From assembly GCA_023409835.1 (NCBI GenBank), contig JAEYQV010000096.1:1-64000 (forward strand): a stretch of 64,000 nucleotides of DNA, in the 5' to 3' direction. This document shows, in pieces, positions 17,175 through 24,467 of the stretch. The notes under the pieces were generated by a model. It was not told the DNA's origin, searched no databases, and was given only the letters and a program-made list of their open reading frames with translations. The stretch comes from Bacillota bacterium. Lineage in GTDB: Bacteria > Bacillota > Clostridia > Lachnospirales > Lachnospiraceae. A program made the position numbers and the translations under genes. Numbering within the stretch: the stretch's first letter is position 1; each line of letters opens with the position of its first letter.

Positions 17175-17212
17175 GAGGAAGCCATGGGGCTGTTTAGACC
17201 CATGGCTTCCTC
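17175..17212 (+). terminator. Terminator hairpin of the ABC-CARDB operon
   Basis: GAGGAAGCCATGGG pairs perfectly with CCCATGGCTTCCTC over a 10-base loop. There is no strong T run after it, so termination strength is uncertain. Confidence 0.65.
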
Positions 17213-17250
17213 ATTCATGATAAGTGATCCGATTTATTATTTCGGCTTAT

Positions 17251-17289
17251 TTGCGACCGGCTGCCACCGGCAGAAAATCCGATTATTAC
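17251..17289 (+). repeat. REP-like element, copy B
   Basis: TTGCGACCGGCTGCCACCGG followed by CAGAAAATCCGATTA. It shares its core hairpin (CTGCCACCGGCAG) and flanks with copies A and C. Confidence 0.65.
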
Positions 17290-17315
17290 GTGCACCCGAC
17301 GAGTGCATGTTCCGA

Positions 17316-17352
17316 TTAGCGATCGGCTGCCACCGGCAGAAAATCCGGTTAA
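17316..17352 (+). repeat. REP-like element, copy C
   Basis: TTAGCGATCGGCTGCCACCG followed by GCAGAAAATCCGGTTA. A 22-base core is identical to copy B, 65 bases upstream. Confidence 0.65.
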
Positions 17353-17404
17353 CCGGGGCTAATCATTGTAATGAGACAGGAGCCGGCACGCTCAAATCTA
17401 TAAT

Positions 17405-17432
17405 TTGATTTTTAATTAAGATGTGGTATAAT
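17405..17432 (+). promoter_or_regulatory. Extended -10 promoter for the zinc-ribbon gene
   Basis: TGGTATAAT (box at 17427-17432) is an extended -10 match; TTGATT 16 bases upstream is a partial -35. Its presence supports the translation start at 17463, because the upstream ATG at 17421 would lie within the promoter. Confidence 0.65.
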
Positions 17433-17462
17433 GGGAAACAAATGTTAAGAAGAGGTGATTTT

Positions 17463-17975
17463 ATGGTGTGCAATAATTGCGGAAGACAGGTACAAAACGA
17501 AGAAGCTAATTTTTGTGAATACTGCGGACATTCATTCCGTGAACATATAGAGCCACAGACTCATGAACAGGCTAAGCCCTACGAACAGGCTAAGCCCTAT
17601 GAACAGCCACAGCCCTATGAACAGGCGAATGTACCCTTTAACCCTTTGCTGCCAAAGCTGACAGCACCGGTTAAGACAGAGGATGGGGATAAGCCGATTT
17701 CCTTCTTAAACTGGCTGGTCTCCTATGGGGTCTTCTTTATTCCCGTGATTGGTACGCTCCTCTTCCCAATTATGCTCCTGGTATGGTCATTTGGAAATAA
17801 TGTATCTAGGACGAAGAAGAACTGGGCCAGAGCAACCTTGATTGTTAGTATAGTATTCTTTTTCTACTTGTCATTTCAATTGGCTATTTTTTTGACTAGT
17901 CCGGCATTAAAGGAGTTCGTAAACGGTAACATTGATATGTATGAGTTTCTTAGACAGCTTTCCGGATTAAAATAA
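17463..17975 (+). CDS. Zinc-ribbon membrane protein
   Basis: A protein of about 170 residues. The N-terminus is a zinc ribbon with two Cys pairs (MVCNNCGRQ and FCEYCGHSF). A linker follows with four repeats of the YEQ(A/P)(K/Q)P type (about residues 36-55). Two membrane helices lie at about 85-110 and 123-148. Such zinc-ribbon plus transmembrane proteins are common in Clostridia and largely uncharacterised. Start at ATG 17463 with AGAGGTGATTTT upstream. It stands alone between REP-like repeats and gltX. Confidence 0.78.
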   Translation: MVCNNCGRQVQNEEANFCEYCGHSFREHIEPQTHEQAKPYEQAKPYEQPQPYEQANVPFNPLLPKLTAPVKTEDGDKPISFLNWLVSYGVFFIPVIGTLLFPIMLLVWSFGNNVSRTKKNWARATLIVSIVFFFYLSFQLAIFLTSPALKEFVNGNIDMYEFLRQLSGLK

Positions 17976-18022
17976 TAATATAGACTGATAATATAATTAT
18001 AGATGTGAAAGGATGACAGATC

Positions 18023-19501
18023 ATGAGTGATATTAGAACAAGATATGCACCGAGTCCCACCGGAAGGATGCATGTAGGTAATTTAAGAACGGCATTATAC
18101 GAGTATTTAATCGCAAAGCATGAAGGCGGAACCTTCATTTTAAGAATAGAGGATACTGACCAGGAGCGTTATGTCGAGGGTGCGCTGGATATTATCTATC
18201 GGACCATGCAGGGTACGGGATTGATCCATGATGAGGGCCCTGATAAGGACGGAGGCTATGGCCCGTATGTCCAGAGTGAGCGTCAGGCTTCGGGGATCTA
18301 CCTGGAGTATGCGAAGCAGCTGGTGGAGAAGGGAGCAGCTTATTATTGCTTCTGTACGAAGGAACGGCTGGCTACCTTAAAGAGCACGGTTGGAAATCCC
18401 GAGGAGGAGGAAGAGGAGGAGGTCAAGGCCATTACCCGGTATGACAAGCACTGCCTCCATCTGTCCAAAGAAGAGATTGAGGCGAAGCTGGCAGCCGGAG
18501 TACCCTATGTCATCCGCCAGAATAACCCCTCAGAGGGTTCAACTACCTTCCATGATGTGATTTTTGGAGACATTACCGTAGAGAACGAAGAACTGGATGA
18601 TATGATCCTGATCAAATCTGACGGCTATCCTACCTATAATTTCGCAAACGTTGTGGATGATCATATGATGAAGATCACCCATGTGGTCAGAGGAAACGAG
18701 TATCTGTCCTCCACCCCCAAATATACCAGACTGTATCAGGATTTCGGTTGGGAGGAGCCCGTATATGTACATCTTCCGCTGATCACCAATGAGGAGCATA
18801 AAAAGCTCAGTAAGAGAAGCGGACATTCCTCCTTCGAGGATCTTCTGGAGCAGGGCTTTGTATCGGAGGCGATTGTAAACTTTGTAGCTTTGCTCGGCTG
18901 GAGCTCGCCGAATAACACAGAGATTATGTCCCTGGAGGAGCTGATCCGGGAGTTTGATTATCATCATATCAATAAAGCGCCGGCGGTCTTTGATATGGTT
19001 AAGCTTCGCTGGATGAACGGTGAATATCTGAAGGCTATGGAGGATGAGAAATTCTATGAGCTGGCTCTTCCTTATATCAAAGAGGTTGTAAAGAAGGATC
19101 TGGACTACAAGAAGATCGCACACTTAGTTAAGACCAGAATTGAGACGCTGGTTGATATCAAGGAGCTGGTGGATTTCTTTGAGGAGCTGCCGGATTATGA
19201 TGTTCTGATGTATACCCATAAGAAAATGAAGACGGATTCAGAAAGCTCACTTGCAGTCTTAAAGGAGCTTCTGCCGCGTTTTGAGGAGCTTACGGATTAT
19301 TCTGAGGGCTCCATAGAAGCCCTGTTAATGGCGTATATCCAGGAGAAGGGAATCAAAAACGGCCAGGGCTTATGGCCGGTAAGAACTGCAGTATCCGGTA
19401 AGCAGTCGACACCGGGTGGAGCCTATGAGATCATGAATATCCTTGGTAAGGAAGAGAGCTTACGCAGAATTAGAAAAGCAATAGAAATGCTGTCCATATA
19501 A
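18023..19501 (+). CDS. gltX: Glutamate--tRNA ligase
   Basis: A 492-residue class I aminoacyl-tRNA synthetase that charges tRNA-Glu (possibly also tRNA-Gln, as in bacteria that use the amidotransferase route). The N-terminus [19 protein letters not shown] contains the HIGH-type motif (HVGN), and KLSKRSG (about residues 256-262) is the KMSKS motif. The length is normal for the family. A run of Glu (EEEEEEEV, about 132-139) is a small insertion. The start has AAAGGATGACAGATC upstream. Confidence 0.97.
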   Translation: MSDIRTRYAPSPTGRMHVGNLRTALYEYLIAKHEGGTFILRIEDTDQERYVEGALDIIYRTMQGTGLIHDEGPDKDGGYGPYVQSERQASGIYLEYAKQLVEKGAAYYCFCTKERLATLKSTVGNPEEEEEEEVKAITRYDKHCLHLSKEEIEAKLAAGVPYVIRQNNPSEGSTTFHDVIFGDITVENEELDDMILIKSDGYPTYNFANVVDDHMMKITHVVRGNEYLSSTPKYTRLYQDFGWEEPVYVHLPLITNEEHKKLSKRSGHSSFEDLLEQGFVSEAIVNFVALLGWSSPNNTEIMSLEELIREFDYHHINKAPAVFDMVKLRWMNGEYLKAMEDEKFYELALPYIKEVVKKDLDYKKIAHLVKTRIETLVDIKELVDFFEELPDYDVLMYTHKKMKTDSESSLAVLKELLPRFEELTDYSEGSIEALLMAYIQEKGIKNGQGLWPVRTAVSGKQSTPGGAYEIMNILGKEESLRRIRKAIEMLSI

Positions 19502-19520
19502 GATATATCACGGAGGAAAG

Positions 19521-19550
19521 AAGCGGCAGGCTATAATGCCTGCCGGCTTT
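19521..19550 (+). terminator. Terminator hairpin after gltX
   Basis: AAGCGGCAGGC pairs with GCCTGCCGGCTT with one bulged base; a short T stretch follows. Confidence 0.6.
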
Positions 19551-19770
19551 CAACCGGTATCCTTTCCCATCCATTCACGATTATCTTTTCATCTTTTTAA
19601 TTTCCACTACTTTAAAATCAATCAGGAGCAGCTCAATCCTTCAAAATGCACACTGCCAGATATACCTGAGAACAGTGTGAGAAGCGTAGGATATATTTTT
19701 CTGTGAGAAAAACAGAGCAGTCCAATCAAGCTACTTTATAAACTCAGCAACAGTACGGGAGAGATCCGAT

Positions 19771-21618
19771 ATGCAGATGAACCATGTCCAGCAGCAGGCA
19801 GTCCTTCATAAGGATGGACCAATGCTGGTCCTTGCCGGTCCGGGCTCGGGCAAGACCCTGGTAATAACCGAGCGGACGAAATACTTAATTAACGAATACA
19901 AAATACCGGAGGAGAATATTCTGGTTATCACCTTTACCAAGGCAGCGGCAGCCGAGATGAAAGAGCGATTCCTAAAGGGCAGCGGCATCGACCGGAGCAG
20001 AGTCTGCTTCGGTACGTTCCATGCAATATTTTATATGATATTAAAGCATGCCTATCATCTGACTGCAGAGAATATCCTGCGGGAGGAGGAAAGGTTTCAA
20101 TGCATGAAGGAAATCATCCATCGTCAGGCCCTGGAGTATGAGGATGAGAAGGATTTTATTATGGAGCTGCTGTCAGAAATCAGCCTTGTGAAGGGCAATC
20201 GGATGGATCTTGCAAATTATTACTCCATCAACTGCGCAGATGAGGTTTTCCGCTCCGTTTATAATGAATATAATCATAAGCTCAGGAGAGCTAACCGGAT
20301 TGATTTCGATGATATGCTGCTGCTCTGCTATGAGCTGTTAGCCGAACGAAAGGATATACTAAAGCTGTGGCAGGATAAATTCCGTTATATCCTGATCGAT
20401 GAATTTCAGGACATTAACCAGGTTCAATATGACATCATGAGGATGCTTTCAGCTCCCGAGAATAATATCTTTGCTGTCGGGGATGATGACCAGTCCATCT
20501 ACCGGTTCCGGGGTGCCAAGCCTGAGATCCTGTTTCGCTTTCCCTCTGATTACTCCGGCTGTATCAAGCTGTACCTACCGGTTAATTACCGTTCTACAGC
20601 AGCAATTGTCAAGGCTTCCAACCGATTGATCGGACATAATGAGAACCGGTTTCCTAAGGAGCAGACGGCGGTGAAAGGAGAGGGTAGAGAGGTTAAGCTG
20701 CTGGAGTATGCAAACATGGCAGAGGAGAATCAGATGCTTGCGGTGGAATTGCTAAAGCTCAACCGGGAGGGCTTGAACTTCTCCGATATGGCGATATTGG
20801 TTCGAACGAATATGGGCTCCGGCTCCCTCCTTCATAAGCTGATGGAATATAATATCCCGTTTCGGATGAGGGACAGCCTGCCGAATTTATTTGAACACTG
20901 GATTGCATCCGATATCCTTGCCTATATTAAAATAGCTCTGGGCAGCAAGGAGAGGTCAGATTACCTTCAGATTATCAATAGGCCGAAGCGCTATGTCAGC
21001 CGGGAATGCTTTGATAACCCTGAGGTTGATTTTGATTCTGTTAAGGATTATTATGAGGATAAAAACTGGATGCTCGAGCGTCTGGATCAGCTGGAATATG
21101 ACTTGGCACTCCTGTCCAATATGAGCCCCTTTGCTGCCGTGAATTATATCCGGAAAGGGATCGGATATGAGGAATACCTTAAGGAGTATGCTGACTTACG
21201 GAAAATGAAAGCGGAGGAGCTTTTTGATATCCTGGATGAACTTCAGGAAAGTGCAAAGGATTATAAAACCTATCAGGATTGGTTTCATCATATGGAGAAA
21301 TATAAGGAGGAGCTTAAGCGACAGGCCTCCGACAGCAGGAGCCTGCTGCGCGACAGTGTTACGGTTGCTACGATGCACAGCTCCAAGGGACTGGAGTATC
21401 GAGCAGTATTTATAATGGATACAAGCGAAGGAATCATACCCCATAAGAAAGCCGTCCTGGCCTCCGACATCGAAGAAGAACGCCGCTTATTTTATGTGGC
21501 TATGACCAGGGCAAAGGAATATCTCTATCTATTTAACTCAAAGGAGCGCTACAATAAGATAATGACAAGGTCAAGGTTCCTCGATGAGCTGATAATGTCC
21601 GAGGAACCGAAGGCATAA
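19771..21618 (+). CDS. UvrD/PcrA-family superfamily 1 DNA helicase, short form
   Basis: A 615-residue helicase. Motif I is AGPGSGKT (residues 22-29), motif Ia VITFTKAAAAEMKERF, motif II IDEFQDIN (about 208-215), motif III GDDDQSIYRFRGA, and motif VI YVAMTRAKEYL near the C-terminus. It is about 120 residues shorter than PcrA or UvrD and lacks the usual C-terminal tail, so it is likely an accessory helicase rather than the housekeeping one. It has its own start signal (GGGAGAGATCCGAT before ATG). It converges on dacF with only 19 bases between stops and no clear terminator. Confidence 0.9.
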   Translation: MQMNHVQQQAVLHKDGPMLVLAGPGSGKTLVITERTKYLINEYKIPEENILVITFTKAAAAEMKERFLKGSGIDRSRVCFGTFHAIFYMILKHAYHLTAENILREEERFQCMKEIIHRQALEYEDEKDFIMELLSEISLVKGNRMDLANYYSINCADEVFRSVYNEYNHKLRRANRIDFDDMLLLCYELLAERKDILKLWQDKFRYILIDEFQDINQVQYDIMRMLSAPENNIFAVGDDDQSIYRFRGAKPEILFRFPSDYSGCIKLYLPVNYRSTAAIVKASNRLIGHNENRFPKEQTAVKGEGREVKLLEYANMAEENQMLAVELLKLNREGLNFSDMAILVRTNMGSGSLLHKLMEYNIPFRMRDSLPNLFEHWIASDILAYIKIALGSKERSDYLQIINRPKRYVSRECFDNPEVDFDSVKDYYEDKNWMLERLDQLEYDLALLSNMSPFAAVNYIRKGIGYEEYLKEYADLRKMKAEELFDILDELQESAKDYKTYQDWFHHMEKYKEELKRQASDSRSLLRDSVTVATMHSSKGLEYRAVFIMDTSEGIIPHKKAVLASDIEEERRLFYVAMTRAKEYLYLFNSKERYNKIMTRSRFLDELIMSEEPKA

Positions 21619-21637
21619 GCCTGCCTCCCGCTTGAAA

Positions 21638-22621
21638 TTATTCCTCAGATACTACGGAGAGGGACTGCTTGTCACTAATGCAGCTATACACGGTTAAGGC
21701 GTCTGATATATTAAATTGCTCTGTACTATGATTTCCATTTGCTCCCGCTGATACCATGATGTATTCCCTGTCACCGATCTGAGCCAAGCTTGCCAGACAT
21801 AGACCTGCCTTACTGGTATAGCCTGTTTTACCGCCCAGCAGTTTACCACCCGGGAAGGTGTTATCGGAGAGGCTCTTAAACATAGTGCTGTTCAGTGTGA
21901 TCCCATCCGGATGTTTATTAGTAGGGGAGGAAGAATAGCGTTCCGTGGTAAAAATCGTTCGGAAGAGATCATTCTTCAGAGAATATTGTAATAGCCGGGC
22001 AAGCTCCGATACGGTGGTATAATGGTTTTTATCATGAAGACCGGTGGAGTTCCGGAAATTAGTATTCTCGAGCTTAAGCTCTGATGCCATCTGATTCATA
22101 AGTGTAACAAAATCCTCCTCCGAGCCCGAGATATATTCAGCTAATCCGAGGCAGCATTCTGCCCCGGACGGAAGCATAACACCATAGAGAAGGTCGATTG
22201 CGGGAACCTCTTCTCCGGGAAGAAAGCCGGCCATGGAAGCGTTCGCTGTATATAGTTTACCAAAGATATCCTCGGATAGCAGGATTCTCTGGCTGTAATC
22301 CTCAAGTGCTTCGATAGCCACAATAGCTGTCATAATCTTGGTAAGGGAGGCCGGATAGATCCGTTCCGTGCTGCCTTTATCCAGTAACAGCTCCCCGCGA
22401 TCTAAGTCCATGACGATTGCATGGGGGCTGCGTAATTCTACCAATGAATTCAAGCTAACGCTGACGGTTGGTGTAATACCGGGTGTAGGGAGCACCTTTG
22501 ACAGCTTACTCCGTTCCGTTTCCGGCAGAAGCTTTGATCCCTGATACATTGTGATAATAATGATAGTAAACAGCAACAGTATATGAAATGATTTTCGTTT
22601 CTTCTTTTTTTTCATGGTCAT
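21638..22621 (-). CDS. D-alanyl-D-alanine carboxypeptidase (DacF/PBP5 type)
   Basis: A 327-residue penicillin-binding protein of the S11 peptidase family that trims the last D-Ala from peptidoglycan stems. The N-terminus is strongly basic then hydrophobic (KKKKKRKSFHILLLFTIIII), a signal anchor. Active-site motifs are SLTKIM (SxxK), SGAE at the SxN position and KTGYTSKAG (KTG). SGAE instead of SGN is seen in some DacF-like enzymes. The C-terminal PBP5 domain is missing. Its ribosome binding site (AAAGGAGTT) is within a perfect 14-bp inverted repeat. Confidence 0.9.
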   Translation of the reverse strand: MTMKKKKKRKSFHILLLFTIIIITMYQGSKLLPETERSKLSKVLPTPGITPTVSVSLNSLVELRSPHAIVMDLDRGELLLDKGSTERIYPASLTKIMTAIVAIEALEDYSQRILLSEDIFGKLYTANASMAGFLPGEEVPAIDLLYGVMLPSGAECCLGLAEYISGSEEDFVTLMNQMASELKLENTNFRNSTGLHDKNHYTTVSELARLLQYSLKNDLFRTIFTTERYSSSPTNKHPDGITLNSTMFKSLSDNTFPGGKLLGGKTGYTSKAGLCLASLAQIGDREYIMVSAGANGNHSTEQFNISDALTVYSCISDKQSLSVVSEE

Positions 22622-22627
22622 AAAGAT

Positions 22628-22667
22628 AACTCCTTTCCTTTATATTTTTACCAAAAGGAAAGGAGTT
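22628..22667 (-). promoter_or_regulatory. Hairpin masking the ribosome binding site of the DacF-type gene
   Basis: On the minus strand AACTCCTTTCCTTT and AAAGGAAAGGAGTT form a perfect 14-bp stem with a 12-base loop. The second arm is the ribosome binding site itself, ending 6 bases before the ATG. In mRNA this would hide the site and lower translation unless opened. Confidence 0.65.
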
Positions 22668-22742
22668 ATGTTTAAAAAAAAACCTCATGATTTTCTTAAT
22701 AATTTCTTACGTCTTATAATCAGCGGGCTTCGAATTGATTCG

Positions 22743-22795
22743 AAAAAATGCTGCAAAGAAAACTGTCTATAATAGTTTGGTCTTTGCAGCACTCA
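22743..22795 (-). terminator. Terminator after the DUF1292 gene
   Basis: On the minus strand TGCTGCAAAG pairs with CTTTGCAGCA across a 23-base loop and is followed directly by TTTTTT. Confidence 0.8.
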
Positions 22796-22850
22796 CATTT
22801 CTTGTTTATAGGTTTTTCACTTAAGGGAGGTACCCGGTGATATTAGGGGC

Positions 22851-23213
22851 TTACTCCTCTTCATCCTCATCTACATCGTCATATTCTTCATCGAACATCT
22901 CATCATATTCCTGTGAATCAAGAATCTCCTCAAATGCGTCTGCAACTGCTTCGAATTCCTCATCATCATCAATGTTCAGAAGCTGGGGATCGCCGTCGTC
23001 CTCCTGAATGTAACGGTAAAGGAATACGTTATCGTCCTCTTCCTCACCTTCCTCAGGCTGAAGTGCGATATAATCCTTACCATCGACAGAGAAGATATCC
23101 AAAACAATACAATTTAACTCTGTGCCGTCATCTAATGATAATGTAATGGAATCATGCTCAAATTCATGATCATGTCCGCAGCCGCAGCTTCCGCTGTGAT
23201 TGTGATCGCTCAT
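22851..23213 (-). CDS. DUF1292 family protein
   Basis: A 120-residue very acidic protein of the YrzB/DUF1292 family. The N-terminus is a His/Cys-rich segment (DHNHSGSCGCGHDHEFEHD) that could bind metal. The DUF1292 core follows (about residues 23-75: ITLSLDDGTELNC, YIALQPEE). The tail is nearly all Asp and Glu. Family members are small cytoplasmic proteins of unknown function, often next to ruvX/yqgF and alaS; here that context is absent. ATG preceded by GCGAGGTAGTATT. Confidence 0.9.
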   Translation of the reverse strand: MSDHNHSGSCGCGHDHEFEHDSITLSLDDGTELNCIVLDIFSVDGKDYIALQPEEGEEEDDNVFLYRYIQEDDGDPQLLNIDDDEEFEAVADAFEEILDSQEYDEMFDEEYDDVDEDEEE

Positions 23214-23338
23214 AATACTACCTCGCTTTTATTTATTAAATACCTCCAGAAAATACATAGAGGAATATAACTAGAATGTATCAGATTGAGGAAAAAAATG
23301 CAAGCATAAAAACATAAATAAAAAATTTGTTAAAAATA

Positions 23339-23366
23339 TTGACTTTATATATAAATGGAATAAAAT
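23339..23366 (+). promoter_or_regulatory. Promoter of the 14-residue-repeat protein
   Basis: TTGACT (23339-23344) and TAAAAT (23361-23366) with a 16-base spacer, in AT-rich DNA. Confidence 0.6.
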
Positions 23367-23429
23367 AATACATGATAACTCAGAAACATTGCATATTCTG
23401 TACGATTATTGCACAGAGAGGGGTATATT

Positions 23430-24212
23430 GTGGTGGCTACTACCATTGCAAATGAGAGCAGAGCAAAGGATAATTGCCAGGGATATTCATCGGGTAATCA
23501 TGTGACCGGAGAGAATTATTTCAAACCCGGTGAGAAGACAGTTAGGACGAATAATAATAACTACAAGCCGAGAGAAGCTGGTTATAGGCCAAACGAAAAC
23601 AATTACAAGCCGAGAGAAGCTAATTATAGGCCAAACGAAAATAACTGCAAGCCGAGAGAAGCTAATTATAGGCCAAGCGAAGCCAATTACAAGCCGAGAG
23701 AAACCAGTCATAGGCAGGGTGAAAATTACGGTACAACCGGATATAGCGGTTATAAACCAAGAGAGAATAATTTCAGAGCAGGAGACAACAGCAATATTAA
23801 ACCCAGGGAGAATAGCTCTCGCCCCGGCGATAACAGCGTAAAGTCGCGGGATAATTTCTTTAAAAACGGTGATAATAATTACAAGTACAAAGAAGGTAAC
23901 CATAAGCAGAGTCCGGCACCTTACCAGCGAGGCAGCTTTAAGGACAAGGATGATGAAGAGGATAATCGGGTAATAAGAAGCCACAAAGCTACCGATACTA
24001 AGCCAAAGAGCCAGCTAGATCAGCAGATAGAGAAGCTTGAGACAATCAAACGGTTGGAACGTGAGAAAAAAGCGCTTCAGAAAAAGCTTCGGGATGAGGA
24101 AGCTGAGAAACAGAAACGACCGGTAAGTAAGCAGAGAAGAAGCTCAAAGTCTGATTGGACGAAGGATTATGTCTATGGACTGATTGATGAGGATGACTAC
24201 ATTGAGTATTAA
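23430..24212 (+). CDS. Repeat protein with N(N)YKPREANYRPNE repeats and basic coiled-coil tail
   Basis: A protein of about 260 residues, unrecognised. Residues about 35-95 hold at least four copies of a 14-residue repeat (NNYKPREANYRPNE with variants), encoded by a 42-base DNA repeat. Degenerate PRE/PGDN repeats continue to about 150. The C-terminal third is charged and helical (QLDQQIEKLETIKRLEREKK), ending in an acidic YVYGLIDEDDYIEY. Start chosen at GTG 23430 because GAGAGGGG sits just before it; an upstream TTG has no such site. The high Asn, Arg, Pro and Tyr content suggests a disordered RNA- or surface-binding protein, but this is inference. Confidence 0.7.
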   Translation: MVATTIANESRAKDNCQGYSSGNHVTGENYFKPGEKTVRTNNNNYKPREAGYRPNENNYKPREANYRPNENNCKPREANYRPSEANYKPRETSHRQGENYGTTGYSGYKPRENNFRAGDNSNIKPRENSSRPGDNSVKSRDNFFKNGDNNYKYKEGNHKQSPAPYQRGSFKDKDDEEDNRVIRSHKATDTKPKSQLDQQIEKLETIKRLEREKKALQKKLRDEEAEKQKRPVSKQRRSSKSDWTKDYVYGLIDEDDYIEY

Positions 24213-24263
24213 AGCCAAACAGCTTGGCAGTCCTGTCGTGGTATGATATAATAAGTAAAGCTT

Positions 24264-24304
24264 AAGCATCTGAAATGATTATATTAATTTTAGATGCTTT
24301 TTTA
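24264..24304 (+). terminator. Terminator after the repeat protein
   Basis: AAGCATCT pairs with AGATGCTT across a 20-base loop, followed by TTTTTTA. Confidence 0.8.
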
Positions 24305-24342
24305 TTCATAATAAAAGTATCTGTAAAGCTGACGCTTTCCTA

Positions 24343-24409
24343 TAGGACAATTGAATCGAGTGATCGTTTCATCCCATTTAGGACAAGTGTAACGGGAGAT
24401 CGTTTCATC
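24343..24409 (+). repeat. Pair of 31-bp direct repeats, 36-bp period
   Basis: Two copies begin TAGGACAA and end GATCGTTTCATC (24343-24373 and 24379-24409), with five mismatches, all in the middle. They lie in the 5' region of the nuclease-helicase gene, about 60 bases before its start. Confidence 0.8.
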
Positions 24410-24467
24410 TTGTATATAGATGCATCTTATAACTATTCACACATTGTGATTCAAACGGAGGGACAGG

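Larger units (their letters stand above)
17094..17462. other. Intergenic region with terminator and REP-like repeats
   Basis: This 369-base gap holds the terminator of the ABC operon, two REP-like elements, a small hairpin TGCAC..GTGCA (17291-17307), and the promoter of the next gene. No gene is seen. Confidence 0.8.

Noticed and set aside
24343..24409. Possible mini CRISPR array
   Set aside because: Only two imperfect repeats with a 5-base gap and no cas genes.
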